DNA from: Planctomycetales bacterium ZRK34
GTDB lineage: Bacteria; Planctomycetota; Phycisphaerae; Phycisphaerales; Zrk34
Direction: 5' to 3'
Length of the DNA stretch: 64,000 nt
Assembly (NCBI GenBank): GCA_014873095.1
Contig: CP050848.1
Location: 4,337,850-4,401,849 of the forward strand
This document shows positions 44,369 through 52,309 of the stretch, one piece after another. Under the pieces are notes generated by a model. It saw only the letters and a program-made list of their open reading frames with translations, was not told the DNA's origin and ran no database searches. Position 1 is the stretch's first letter; every line of letters begins with the position of its first letter. The position numbers and the translations under genes were made by a program.

Positions 44369-44606
44369 GCGCACAGACCTGTCGTTTTGCCGCGCCGGTG
44401 CGCACAACCGGTCCCGCGCCGCGTCGTGTTCATGCGCACCACCGTGTCGTTTCACCGCCCTGGCGCACAAACCCGCCGCTACAGGTCATCGCGTGCGCAC
44501 AACATGACAAGCTCAAACGACAGCTTCGTGCGCGCCACCCGCCTGGCGCCACAGAATCGCCGATCGCGCTCACAAACCTGTCGCGCATCAAAACGTCGTT
44601 TTTCGT
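44369..44606. repeat. degenerate direct repeats, about 29-36 bases apart
   Basis: Variants of GCGCACAAC occur at 44369, 44400, 44434, 44463, 44495, 44530 and 44566; an isolated one is at 44271. Several are followed by TGTCGTTTT- or GTCGTTT-like words. The repeated core is only 8-10 bases and imperfect, so it is not a functional CRISPR array. Confidence 0.5.
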
Positions 44607-44643
44607 AGAACCGCGAATCACAGAGAAATTCAGGTCGCAATCT

Positions 44644-44707
44644 GTGGCACAGCCGCCCCCGGCTGTGCGGGCGACAACTTCAGCACAGCCGGGGGCGGCT
44701 GTGCCAC
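44644..44707. repeat. paired palindromic repeat, family B (copy 2)
   Basis: CACAGCCGCCCCCGGCTGTG with flanks (44644-44668) and its exact 25-base reverse complement (44683-44707) form a perfect long hairpin just past the aminotransferase stop. Confidence 0.9.
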
Positions 44708-44734
44708 AGGAAGGTCAAAACATCGCAGAAGGTT

Positions 44735-45865
44735 TTAGCCGCCCGCCAGTTCGATCAGCAGGTCGAGGCCGCGGTCGAGGGTGTCGTCGGCGCAGGCGTA
44801 GGAAATGCGGAAGTGGGTGTCTCGCTCGGAAAAGACATTGCCGGGGATGATCAACAACTCGCGGGCGATGGCGCGCTTCACGAACTCGGTGGCGGTTTCA
44901 TCCGTCGGCACTTTCGGGAAGGCATAGAACGCGCCGCCGGGCGTGGCCAGCTCGAAGTGGGGCGACAGCTTTTCGATCACGCGGTCGCGCTTGGCGGCGT
45001 AGCTGGCCACGTACTTGCTCATGTCGACATCCATCGCCGCCAGGCCCGCCTGCTGCACCATGCTCGGGGCGCAGACGAAAGTGTACTGCTGCAGCTTGGT
45101 CATCTGCTCGACGATGGCGCGGGGGCCGATGGCGTAACCGAGCCGCCAGCCGGTCATGGCGTAGGTTTTCGAGAAGCCGCGCAGCACAAGCAGTTGATCG
45201 CTGAAGGCGGCGGGGGAGGGGCACTGGCCGGCGTAATGAAACACATCGTAAATTTCATCGCTGATCAGCAGGATGCCGCGCGATTCGCAGAGTTCGACCA
45301 GCCCGCGCCATGTTTCATCCGGCGTGACGACGCCGGTCGGATTCGACGGGCTGGAAATCAGCAGCACCTTCGTGCGATCGGTGATGTGCGGCTCGACGCG
45401 ATCGGCGGTCAGCTTGAAGTCGGGGTAGGTGTCGATGAACACGGGCTTGCCGCCGGCCATCGTCGCCAGATGTTTGTACATCACGAAGTAGGGGTCGCCG
45501 ATGAGCACCTCGTCGCCGGCGTCGATCGTCGCCATCAGCGCCAGCAGCAGCGCCCCGCTGACGCCGGAGGTGATCAGCGTGCCGTAGTCATTCCATCGGC
45601 CGTCGCGCTGGAAGCGCGCGTCGAAACGCGCCCGCACACTTTGATGCAGCGGCGGAATGCCTTGCGTGACGGTGTAGCTGTTTTTCCCCGCGGCGATCGC
45701 CTCGGCCGCGGCGGCCTTGATGGGTTCGGGCACATCGAAATCAGGCTGCCCGATCGAAAGGTTGATCGGGTTCTTGATCGACGCGGCCAGGTCGAACACC
45801 TTGCGGATGCCGCTGGCGTCGATGGCGCGCGCACGTTGCGCGATCAGATGATCCGGATCGATCAT
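44735..45865 (-). CDS. class I/II PLP-dependent aminotransferase
   Basis: 376-residue fold-type I aminotransferase close to bacterial aspartate aminotransferases. Features: INLSIGQPDFDVPEPIKAAA, SYTVTQGIPPLHQSVRARFD, ISSPSNPTGVVTPDETW, ISDEIYDVFHYAG (the Asp and Tyr that hold the cofactor), and LRGFSKTYAMTGWRLGYAIG (the PLP lysine). C-terminal GGAFYAFPKVP and FRISYACADDTLDRGL include the substrate-carboxylate arginine. Substrate class could be aspartate, alanine or aromatic amino acids; the sequence alone does not settle it. Family B and E repeats lie on either side. Confidence 0.92.
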   Translation of the reverse strand: MIDPDHLIAQRARAIDASGIRKVFDLAASIKNPINLSIGQPDFDVPEPIKAAAAEAIAAGKNSYTVTQGIPPLHQSVRARFDARFQRDGRWNDYGTLITSGVSGALLLALMATIDAGDEVLIGDPYFVMYKHLATMAGGKPVFIDTYPDFKLTADRVEPHITDRTKVLLISSPSNPTGVVTPDETWRGLVELCESRGILLISDEIYDVFHYAGQCPSPAAFSDQLLVLRGFSKTYAMTGWRLGYAIGPRAIVEQMTKLQQYTFVCAPSMVQQAGLAAMDVDMSKYVASYAAKRDRVIEKLSPHFELATPGGAFYAFPKVPTDETATEFVKRAIARELLIIPGNVFSERDTHFRISYACADDTLDRGLDLLIELAGG

Positions 45866-45888
45866 GGCGAAGGTTACCAGCGATGAAG

Positions 45889-46013
45889 CCCCCTCTCCCT
45901 TTTAGGGAGAGGGATGGGGTGAGGGTTTGACGTTGGAAAGCCCCAGCGCGGCTGAGCCCAGACGACATCAAACGATTCACCCTCACCCAGCCTCTCCCTG
46001 AAAGGGAGAGGAG
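45889..46013. repeat. inverted repeat, 'CCCTCTCCC' type, family E
   Basis: The left half has CCCTCTCCCTTTTAGGGAGA, then GGGATGGGGTGAGGGT (45889-45926). The right half has CACCCTCACCC and CCTCTCCCTGAAAGGGAGAG (45978-46012). Each half also forms its own hairpin, with TTTGACGTTGG and its rough inverse in between. Similar 'CCCTCACCC' repeats are widespread in bacteria. It separates the small basic protein gene from the aminotransferase gene. Confidence 0.8.
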
Positions 46014-46024
46014 TTGAAGGCGAA

Positions 46025-46237
46025 TTACTTCTCTTCTTCGTCCTTCGGACCCTTCTTGCCGGACTTCTTGCCGGCGGCGATCTTGCGATTGGCCACCTTG
46101 GGCAGGTGGATCGGATCGGTGTCGCCATCGGTGAAGCGGCTCTGGTCCTTGAGCTTGGCGATGCGCTCGGGGCGCGACAGCACGTTGCGGTGCTGGTTCA
46201 GTGAACCGGAGGACTTGAGGGATCGGTCGAGACTCAT
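46025..46237 (-). CDS. small basic protein of the PVC superphylum
   Basis: 70 residues, very basic with an acidic tail (KDEEEK). The sequence MSLDRSLKSSGSLNQHRNVL, SRPERIAKLK and LPKVANRKIAAGKKSGKKG matches the 'small basic protein' family (TIGR04137-type) shared by chlamydiae, verrucomicrobia and planctomycetes. The family has been linked to rRNA/nucleic-acid binding. It has no signal peptide. It follows the SPOR-like gene on the same strand with 55 bases between. The identification comes from memory of the family pattern and is quite specific. Confidence 0.85.
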   Translation of the reverse strand: MSLDRSLKSSGSLNQHRNVLSRPERIAKLKDQSRFTDGDTDPIHLPKVANRKIAAGKKSGKKGPKDEEEK

Positions 46238-46292
46238 GGCGTATTCCAGAATCAGGGGTCAACGGTCAGGCGGCAGCCGCTGACCTCGGTGT

Positions 46293-47090
46293 CTAGTTGC
46301 GTCCCGGTCGATATTTTTCCGGGTACAGGTCTTTCCAGTCCGACGAGCCGCGTTCCTGCGATTTCCATCGCCGGCCGAGCTTCTTGAGCTGCTCAGCGAA
46401 CGCGCGAGCGTCGGGGTCTGACAAAGGGTTGGCAAAGCCTCGCAGTGCCACGATTTTGACAGATCGACCATTGTTGATCGGGATTGCCGCCGCGTCAACT
46501 CCGTGGCTCTTTAAAAAGTCGAGGATTTCAACGACCTCGGAGGCCGAGGCGGGGATGCTGGTCAGACGGAAATAGTTGAGCCCGGGTTCGCGTGGGTCGG
46601 CCTCGCCACTGGCGCCGGGCAGGTCCGGGACGCCGATTGAGTCGGCATCGCTGACGCCGTCAACTGTTGACGGGATAAGCCTTTGCGCCGGTTTTTCACG
46701 GATCGGGTCAAACGCCGCATTGGCTTTTTCGTAGGTGAGGTTGAAGGCGACGGCATCGCTGCGGCCGATGCGGTGGCCGATCAGATAGGCCAGAATCACG
46801 ACCACCAGGGCGCCGATTCCGAGCATCACGACCGTGCCGCGCGGCAGGCGAAAAGCCATCGGGAAGGTCCACCATCGCGTCAGCGCCGCGTGCCAGCCGC
46901 CGGCCGAGGCGCCATTTCGCGGGGACGACTCGGCCCGCTCCGGGATCGGCGTCGCCTGCGGTTCGACGGATTCCGAGGCCTGCCTGGCCTGCTGGCGACG
47001 CATCCACTCGGGCAGTTCCATCGTCTTCTGAGGACGACGCGAACCACGCACGATGTCGAACAGCGGAGATGGGTCTTTACCGGTTGCCAT
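46293..47090 (-). CDS. single-pass membrane protein with SPOR-like C-terminal domain
   Basis: 265 residues from the ATG at 47090, which has GAGGC at a good distance; upstream ATGs (47102, 47147) lack this. The N-terminal 80 residues are cytoplasmic and charged (SPLFDIVRGSRRPQ, then WMRRQQARQASESV). One membrane helix follows (GTVVMLGIGALVVVILAYLI, near 95). The periplasmic part ends in a beta-alpha-beta unit (NYFRLTSIPASASEVVEILD, then GRSVKIVALRGF) similar in pattern to SPOR peptidoglycan-binding repeats, which is inference. It overlaps the acpS end by 14 bases. Confidence 0.65.
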   Translation of the reverse strand: MATGKDPSPLFDIVRGSRRPQKTMELPEWMRRQQARQASESVEPQATPIPERAESSPRNGASAGGWHAALTRWWTFPMAFRLPRGTVVMLGIGALVVVILAYLIGHRIGRSDAVAFNLTYEKANAAFDPIREKPAQRLIPSTVDGVSDADSIGVPDLPGASGEADPREPGLNYFRLTSIPASASEVVEILDFLKSHGVDAAAIPINNGRSVKIVALRGFANPLSDPDARAFAEQLKKLGRRWKSQERGSSDWKDLYPEKYRPGRN

Positions 47091-47514
47091 GGGTTGCCTC
47101 ATCGTAGCCTGCTGACGGGCCGCAGGCGATGACGCTGGCGATCGCATGCGTGTCGGTATGCGACAGGCTGATCAGCCAGCGTGTGATGCCGCGTTCGGCA
47201 GCAATTTGCGCCGCGACGCCGGTGAGTTTCACACCCGGCTCGCCCGACGGCGCCCTGACCACTTCAACATCGGTCCACCCGATACCCCGACTCCACCCCG
47301 TGCCCAAAGCTTTGAGCACCGCCTCCTTCGCCGCGAACCGGGCCGCCAGATGTTCATACTCGCGCTTGGCGCTGGTCGCCGCGTAGTTGCGTTCATTTTC
47401 AGTGAAGCAGCGTTCAAGAAACCGCGCCCCATGCTCGCGCACCGACGTTGCGATGCGCTGCACATCCACCAGGTCTACGCCATGTCCGATCACGTGGTTC
47501 ACAAATATTCCCAT
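47077..47514 (-). CDS. acpS: holo-[acyl-carrier-protein] synthase
   Basis: Transfers 4'-phosphopantetheine from CoA to apo-ACP. 145 residues from MGIFVNHVIGHGVDLVDVQR; the 15 earlier codons are REP DNA. Hallmarks: IGHGVDLVDVQRI with the metal-binding Asp, RFLERCFTENE, and HLAARFAAKEAVLKALGTGW with the catalytic Glu. C-terminal WLISLSHTDTHAIASVIA is standard. Its start codon abuts a family C REP palindrome (47514-47540) that lies in the leader. The 3' end overlaps the membrane protein gene by 14 bases. Confidence 0.95.
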   Translation of the reverse strand: MGIFVNHVIGHGVDLVDVQRIATSVREHGARFLERCFTENERNYAATSAKREYEHLAARFAAKEAVLKALGTGWSRGIGWTDVEVVRAPSGEPGVKLTGVAAQIAAERGITRWLISLSHTDTHAIASVIACGPSAGYDEATHGNR

Positions 47515-47540
47515 TAGCGGCTGCCCCGAAGGGGCGCTTT
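47514..47540. repeat. REP-like palindrome, family C (left flank of RAYT)
   Basis: TTAGCGGCTGCCCCGAAGGG plus GCGCTTT forms a hairpin (GCCCC/GGGGC). It is the inverse of 48162-48188, so the two copies bracket the RAYT gene like terminal inverted repeats. Confidence 0.85.
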
Positions 47541-47548
47541 CCAACCAT

Positions 47549-48154
47549 TCAAATTTCATAAGGCGTCACAAACGACCACGCCTGTCGTCTTAACCCTTCC
47601 TTCAACGGATTGTCTTGCACATATCGGATCGATCGCCGCACATCCTCAGCGGTAAAACAGAATCGGTTCCAACCGCCGCGCGCCCAAGGCGTCGGCCTTC
47701 TGCCGTTGCGATAAAACACATTCTGAAACGGGTGCCTGTCCGCTTCGATCAACGCGGTCGTCGCCGCGGCCTTCAACAGTTCGATCGTTTTCTGAATCTT
47801 CGTCCGCATCGGTCCCAGCACCAGGTGCGCATGGGCTGGCAGCACCGTGCACGCATGAATCGCATACCCCGAAGCCGCCGCTCGCCGGCCGAAGGCCTGC
47901 GCGATGGTTCGTGCCTGCTCACCGGAAAACAGCACCGCCTCGCGCACCATCGCCCGTTTGGCCGCGAGTCGCTGTTGGATGTCGTGTGATTTTCGCGCCA
48001 GTGATCGATGCGTTGAAACCTTCGTGGCCGGGCCGAATTTCGCCAGTTCCCACGCGCGTACCCACCGCGACCACGACCCCCGCGGATCATTCGGAAGCCA
48101 GAATCCGTACGCGGTGATGATCACGTGAAAGGCGATGACGCGCATGGCGGACAT
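47549..48154 (-). CDS. REP-associated tyrosine transposase (RAYT, IS200/Y1 family)
   Basis: 201 residues (a start 3 codons later, MRVIAFHVIITAYG, is equally likely). Y1 transposase fold: FHVIITAYGFWLPNDPRGSW is typical of stand-alone planctomycete members. PAHAHLVLGPMR carries the metal-binding His-x-His (HUH) pair. IRYVQDNPLKEGL carries the catalytic tyrosine region. All three signature parts are present, so it may be active. It is flanked by inverted family C REP palindromes (47514-47540 and 48162-48188) and has no accessory gene, as expected for a RAYT. It sits between acpS and polX, both on the same strand. Confidence 0.88.
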   Translation of the reverse strand: MSAMRVIAFHVIITAYGFWLPNDPRGSWSRWVRAWELAKFGPATKVSTHRSLARKSHDIQQRLAAKRAMVREAVLFSGEQARTIAQAFGRRAAASGYAIHACTVLPAHAHLVLGPMRTKIQKTIELLKAAATTALIEADRHPFQNVFYRNGRRPTPWARGGWNRFCFTAEDVRRSIRYVQDNPLKEGLRRQAWSFVTPYEI

Positions 48155-48161
48155 GATACCC

Positions 48162-48188
48162 GAAGCGCCCCTGCGGGGCAGCCGCTAA
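48162..48188. repeat. REP-like palindrome, family C (right flank of RAYT)
   Basis: GAAGCGCCCCTGCGGGGCAG plus CCGCTAA is the reverse complement of the left flank with one stem variation. It lies 8 bases upstream of the RAYT start. Confidence 0.85.
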
Positions 48189-48209
48189 CGCCAAATGTGT
48201 TTGCCCCCC

Positions 48210-48234
48210 TTAGCGGCTGCCCCGCAGGGGCGCT
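48210..48234. repeat. REP-like palindrome, family C (copy at polX 3' end)
   Basis: TTAGCGGCTGCCCCGCAGGG plus GCGCT faces 48162-48188, 21 bases away, so the two form an inverted pair (BIME-like). The polX stop codon (48233-48235) is read from its last bases. Confidence 0.85.
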
Positions 48235-49993
48235 ACACATTATTGCGTTTCTGTTTCAACCACGCTTTGAGTTTCGCGGCGGTCATGCAGTTGATGATGT
48301 CGGTGGGTTTGGCCCAGGCGCGGCGGGCGGTGAGGATGCCGTAGCGGAGTTCGTCGAGGTGGGATGGGCCGTGGGCATCGCAGTCGATGGCGAGCATCAC
48401 GCCGGCTTCGATGGCGGCCCTGGCATGTGTGTCGCGCAGGTCGAGGCGCATGTGGTGGGCGTTGATCTCCAGGGCGGTGCCGGTGTCGGCGGCAGCTTTG
48501 ATGATCGCGCTGATGTCGGGCGACAGACCCTCGCGCTTGCCGACGAGGCGGCCGGTCGGGTGACCGAGGATGTGCACGTACGGATTTTCGATGGCCTTGA
48601 TCAACCGTTTGGTCGCCTTGTCCGGCGGTTGCGACAGGGCGACGTGCGGCGAGGCGACGACGAGGTCGAGCTCCGCCAGCAGATCGTCATCGTAGTCGAG
48701 CTTGCCATCGGAAAGGATGTCGACCTCCGCGCCGGCGAGGATGGTGATGCCTTTGACTTGCTTGGCCGCGGCGTGGATCGCCTCGATGTGTTTTTCGAGG
48801 CGTTTGGCGTCCAGGCCGTTGGCGATGACCTGGCTTTGCGAATGGTCCGTGACGGCGACGGTGTGAAACCCGCGGGCCTTGGCGGCTTCGGCGAGCTCTT
48901 CGATAGACCACACACCATCGGAAGCGGTCGTGTGCGCGTGCAGCTCGGCCTTGATGTCGTCGAGTGTCACGAGCTTGGGCAGCTTGTTCTTCTCGGCGGC
49001 GGCGACTTCACCGCGATCTTCCCGCATCTCCGGCGGAATGTACGCCAGCTTCAGCTTCTTGTAGATGTCAGCTTCGGTTTTAGCGGCGAGGGGTTTGTCG
49101 GTGTCTTTGTCGTCGCCTTCTTTGAACAGGCCGTACTCGTTGAGGCGAAGCTTCATCTTGATCGAGCGTTCGCGCAACACGATGTTGTGCGCCTTGGATC
49201 CGGTGAAATACAGCAGGGCGGCGCCGTACTGATCATCGCGCACGATGCGCAGGTCGATCTGCATGCCGTCGCGTGTGCGGACCGAGCTTTTGGTTTTGCC
49301 GGCCGCGAGCACCTGCTGCACGAAGTCCATCTGCCGGAAGTGTTCCGCGATGGCCTCGGCTTGCTTGTCGGGGTTTTTACACGCGATGAGGATGTCGATG
49401 TCGCCGATGGTTTCGCGGCCGCGCCGCAGCGAGCCGCCGTAGCTGATCTGCGTGACGTTTTTAACCTGCTTCATCTGCTCGACGATCGACTCGGCCAGCG
49501 GCAGGGCCTCGGCGATGTTCACCCGGTCGCCGGAGGATTCAGCGAAGGCGATCGACTTTTTGAGATTCTCGATCGTCTTGGCGCCCATGCGCGGCAGCTT
49601 CTCGAGTTCGCCGGTTTCGATCTTCTGTTTCAACACCTCGATCGACTCGACGCCGCCTTGCTCCCAGAGCGTTTTAACACCCTTGGGCCCGAGGCCGGGG
49701 ATGTTCAGCAACTCGATCACGCCCGGCGGAACCTGCTCGACCGCGTCTTCAATGTCCTGAATCTTCCCGGTTTTGACGTACTCGGCGATGTGCTCGGCAA
49801 GCCCCTTGCCGATGCCGTCGATGGCGGTGAGCTGCTTGGTGTCATCCGCGAGTTCAGCCACGTCCTGGCTGAGCTCTTCGAGGGTGCGGGAGCCTCGTTC
49901 GTAGGCCGCCACGCGAAAGCGGTTGGCCCCGAGCAACTGAAGCACCTGGGCCATGCGGTCAAACTGTTCGGCGAGTTGGGCGTTGGTCGACAT
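48233..49993 (-). CDS. polX: DNA polymerase/3'-5' exonuclease PolX
   Basis: Family X repair polymerase of 586 residues. The N-terminal 8-kDa-like domain has FRVAAYERGSRTLEEL and two helix-hairpin-helix motifs (LTAIDGIGKGLAEHIAEYVK, LLNIPGLGPKGVKTLW). The polymerase palm has YGGSLRRGRETIGDIDILIA with the catalytic aspartates and SVRTRDGMQIDLRIV. The C-terminal PHP nuclease domain has ELHAHTTASDG, VAVTDHSQS, GAEVDIL, ALEINAHHMRLDLRDTHARA and AIDCDAHGPSHLDEL. Expected role is base-excision or gap-filling repair. The gene's stop codon lies in a REP palindrome. Confidence 0.97.
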   Translation of the reverse strand: MSTNAQLAEQFDRMAQVLQLLGANRFRVAAYERGSRTLEELSQDVAELADDTKQLTAIDGIGKGLAEHIAEYVKTGKIQDIEDAVEQVPPGVIELLNIPGLGPKGVKTLWEQGGVESIEVLKQKIETGELEKLPRMGAKTIENLKKSIAFAESSGDRVNIAEALPLAESIVEQMKQVKNVTQISYGGSLRRGRETIGDIDILIACKNPDKQAEAIAEHFRQMDFVQQVLAAGKTKSSVRTRDGMQIDLRIVRDDQYGAALLYFTGSKAHNIVLRERSIKMKLRLNEYGLFKEGDDKDTDKPLAAKTEADIYKKLKLAYIPPEMREDRGEVAAAEKNKLPKLVTLDDIKAELHAHTTASDGVWSIEELAEAAKARGFHTVAVTDHSQSQVIANGLDAKRLEKHIEAIHAAAKQVKGITILAGAEVDILSDGKLDYDDDLLAELDLVVASPHVALSQPPDKATKRLIKAIENPYVHILGHPTGRLVGKREGLSPDISAIIKAAADTGTALEINAHHMRLDLRDTHARAAIEAGVMLAIDCDAHGPSHLDELRYGILTARRAWAKPTDIINCMTAAKLKAWLKQKRNNV

Positions 49994-50057
49994 GCCGTCA
50001 GACTATCGCGCCGCGGGCGGCTTGGCTATCGGTTTTCGGCGGACTTACAATGCGGGT

Positions 50058-51023
50058 ATGAACCGGGCCTGGTGTATGACGATGATGTGTGCGACGGCGT
50101 TGTGCCTGCAGGGCACGGCGGTCGCTGCGCCCGGTGTCGAAGTCGACGGCATCGATCTGAATCTGCACCTGCCGGGGGTGGTGATGCCGGGGGGTGAACT
50201 CGACCCCGAGTCAGACCAACCCGCCGAGTCCGAGCCGCGCCTGGAAATGACGAATCTGTCGGTGACCACCACCGTCATGCTCCACAACAACCAGGTCCGC
50301 CACAATCTGAATCTCCGCGGCAAGCTGCACCTGCCGCCGGACAACGACATCGTCGCCACCTCGCGACAGATTCGCCTGACCGCCATGATCGATGATGACG
50401 GTCACGACCTGCTGACCGATCCGGCGCCCAATGGCAACGGCCGAATCGGCATCATCTTCCCCGCCAGTCAGAACATGATGGCGCTGGGCGCGATGCGGCG
50501 CGGCGGCAAGTCGATTCACGAATTGTCCGTCATGGCGAATCTACCCCAACTGGCGCGCCTGCCCGATCGCCTGAAGCTGATGCGCGGGTACACGACCGTG
50601 CTTCGTATGCAGAAGCAACACGTCGAGCGCTTCGAGCCGGTGCGGCCCGGCGGGCTTGTGCGCGTAACCGATGACCTGGCCGTGCAGATCGACAAGGTCC
50701 ATCACGAAAACAACCAGGTCGAGATTGAACTGGAATTCGAGTCCAGCGAGCAGACCCCGTTCTTCAACGCCGGCGCCCAGGCCTTCATCAACGGCATTCA
50801 ACTGGTCGACGACCAGGGCGACGTGTTGCCCTTTGCCGGCTGGTCGCTTCGCGGCCGCGGCGCCCGTGACAATCTTCAACTCGGCACCGGCGTGGTGAAG
50901 TTCAAACTGTCGGCGGATCGTCAGCCGGCGGCGCTCGAGTTGGTGGTGATCACCCGCACGCGCGAGCAGCGCGTGGAATTCGAACTCGCCGACGTGTCGC
51001 TTCAGCCGCAGGAAAAAGACTGA
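50058..51023 (+). CDS. exported hypothetical protein
   Basis: 321 residues from MNRAWCMTMMCATALCLQGT; the signal peptide is cleaved near AVAA. The mature protein is beta-rich (LEMTNLSVTTTVMLHNNQVR, then KLHLPPDNDIVATSRQIRLT) with no cysteine pairs or catalytic motif that I recognise. The second half (VRVTDDLAVQIDKVHHENNQ, VEIELEFESSEQTPFFNAGA) looks like a periplasmic beta-sandwich. Its start is divergent from polX (64 bases). It converges with a PEP-CTERM gene only 9 bases away, and no terminator is seen between them. Confidence 0.65.
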   Translation: MNRAWCMTMMCATALCLQGTAVAAPGVEVDGIDLNLHLPGVVMPGGELDPESDQPAESEPRLEMTNLSVTTTVMLHNNQVRHNLNLRGKLHLPPDNDIVATSRQIRLTAMIDDDGHDLLTDPAPNGNGRIGIIFPASQNMMALGAMRRGGKSIHELSVMANLPQLARLPDRLKLMRGYTTVLRMQKQHVERFEPVRPGGLVRVTDDLAVQIDKVHHENNQVEIELEFESSEQTPFFNAGAQAFINGIQLVDDQGDVLPFAGWSLRGRGARDNLQLGTGVVKFKLSADRQPAALELVVITRTREQRVEFELADVSLQPQEKD

Positions 51024-51032
51024 AAATTACGG

Positions 51033-51887
51033 TCAAAACCCGAAGCGGCGACGCGCCAGCACGATCAGCGTGACGCCGATCAGGCCCAGCGGCAGCGCTT
51101 CGGGTACGGGGATCGAAGCGACCGGCGGCACGGTCGAATCACTCTGCGGATCCAACACGAAGATCAGTTCGCTGGCGCCGTAGCGCAACCCGCCGGGGTC
51201 TGTTTCGATGCCGCCTCCGCCGGCCAGCGCATCGGCCCCGGGCACACGCCAGTCGTATTCGATCAGCAGCGGGCGCGACTGGTCGTCAGGGAACTCATCC
51301 CACACCAGTCGATCCTGCGGGAAGGTCTCGCCGAGATATTGATTGGCCGCGTCGGGGGTCAGCGTCAACTCGACCATGAAGAAACTCAGGCGCGTGGCGC
51401 TGAGGCTGTAGCTCGTCGAGGTCTGCCCGCTTTCGTAGGGCGTTGCATCCGCGAGCAGGTCGTCGAGCACCTGGTCATACACCGCGTCAACGTCATTCGT
51501 GCCGTACCACGGATCGCTCGGCGTCGCATCGGTCAGGCTCGGCAGGCTGAACACCGCGTGCAGCAGGTAGACATCGTCATCCGCATCGGCAGCGGACGTG
51601 TTCAAGCCCGACTGGTTGTGTGTCACATGACCGGCGAGGATGAGTTGATTGTTGGCGCTGTCGATGGTGAGGACGAGGTCGCCGATGGTGTTGGCGTTGA
51701 AGGTGTGTTTCTGCAGGCCCATGTCCAGGCGGAGGACGTAGCCGGTGGCGTCGACATCGTTGTTTTCGATGCCATAGGCGTCGGGGTGATTGACGGCCTG
51801 GTAGGTCACGGCAGCGGGCGCGATCGTCGCAGCATGCAGGACAGCCGACGCGGCGATCGCCAGGGTCAGGAGGCAACGGGTTTTCAT
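51033..51887 (-). CDS. exported protein with PEP-CTERM-like tail
   Basis: 284 residues from MKTRCLLTLAIAASAVLHAA; upstream frame (to 51989) has no signal-like sequence. The mature domain is beta-rich: YVLRLDMGLQKHTFNANTIG, DLVLTIDSANNQLILAGHVT. The C-terminus SIPVPEALPLGLIGVTLIVL plus ARRRFGF has the PEP-CTERM layout, but the motif reads VPEA rather than PEP-A/T/S, so recognition by an exosortase is less certain. No function can be assigned. The 420 bases upstream hold its leader and the promoter region of the divergent zinc-ribbon gene. Confidence 0.7.
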   Translation of the reverse strand: MKTRCLLTLAIAASAVLHAATIAPAAVTYQAVNHPDAYGIENNDVDATGYVLRLDMGLQKHTFNANTIGDLVLTIDSANNQLILAGHVTHNQSGLNTSAADADDDVYLLHAVFSLPSLTDATPSDPWYGTNDVDAVYDQVLDDLLADATPYESGQTSTSYSLSATRLSFFMVELTLTPDAANQYLGETFPQDRLVWDEFPDDQSRPLLIEYDWRVPGADALAGGGGIETDPGGLRYGASELIFVLDPQSDSTVPPVASIPVPEALPLGLIGVTLIVLARRRFGF

Positions 51888-52309
51888 CGCAATCTCTCTT
51901 TCATGCACACACGGAGGCGGGGGGTTGGCCGCATCGGAATCGAAGCGGTCGGCGACGAGAGTGTGTGTGCTGGGCCGGGCGGTTCCCACGTAGCCGCACC
52001 GACAGGGGAGTTTTTTTCCTTCTCGCCGCAGGGGGAGGTTATCTCAACAGGAAATTAAGCAATAAACATGCCAGCGATGGGGTTCAGTTCCCATGCGTCA
52101 GGCTTCTCTGTATTGTAAGATGTTGTGTTTAAATACGATGTGTTTCAGTTGATATTTTAATAGAGTCAAATTCCCCAGTCTGGCCGGGCGGCGAATACCT
52201 GTCAGATTGGACTGAATTGGTACTGGGCGTTGTCTGAATTCGGCCGGATGGGTATACCGGTGGTACACGGCCGCGACAGTCCTTTGCCCTCTGACAACAG
52301 GAGCCCGAG
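51888..52309. other. divergent intergenic region
   Basis: No gene seen. A TGCACACAC/GTGTGTGTGC inverted pair (51904-51969) could fold in the leader of the PEP-CTERM gene. An AT-rich stretch at 52110-52170 probably holds the promoter of the zinc-ribbon gene, but no convincing -35/-10 pair was chosen. Confidence 0.4.

Larger units (their letters stand above)
44235..44734. other. 500-base intergenic region with degenerate periodic repeats
   Basis: No gene seen between the convergent mgtE and aminotransferase genes. It holds a 12-base palindrome CCAATGCATTGG (44309-44320) inside a wider CCAAAAC/GTTTTG inverted pair, a ~32-base periodic GCGCACAAC motif (44369-44606) and a family B repeat pair (44644-44707). 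Confidence 0.6.

Noticed and set aside
44369..44606. CRISPR array
   Set aside because: Repeat core is only 8-10 bases and imperfect, spacing varies, and there are no cas genes in the window.
48125..50197. 690-codon plus-strand open frame opposite polX
   Set aside because: Antisense to an unambiguous PolX; translated sequence is low-complexity Phe/Asp/Gly/Val-rich.
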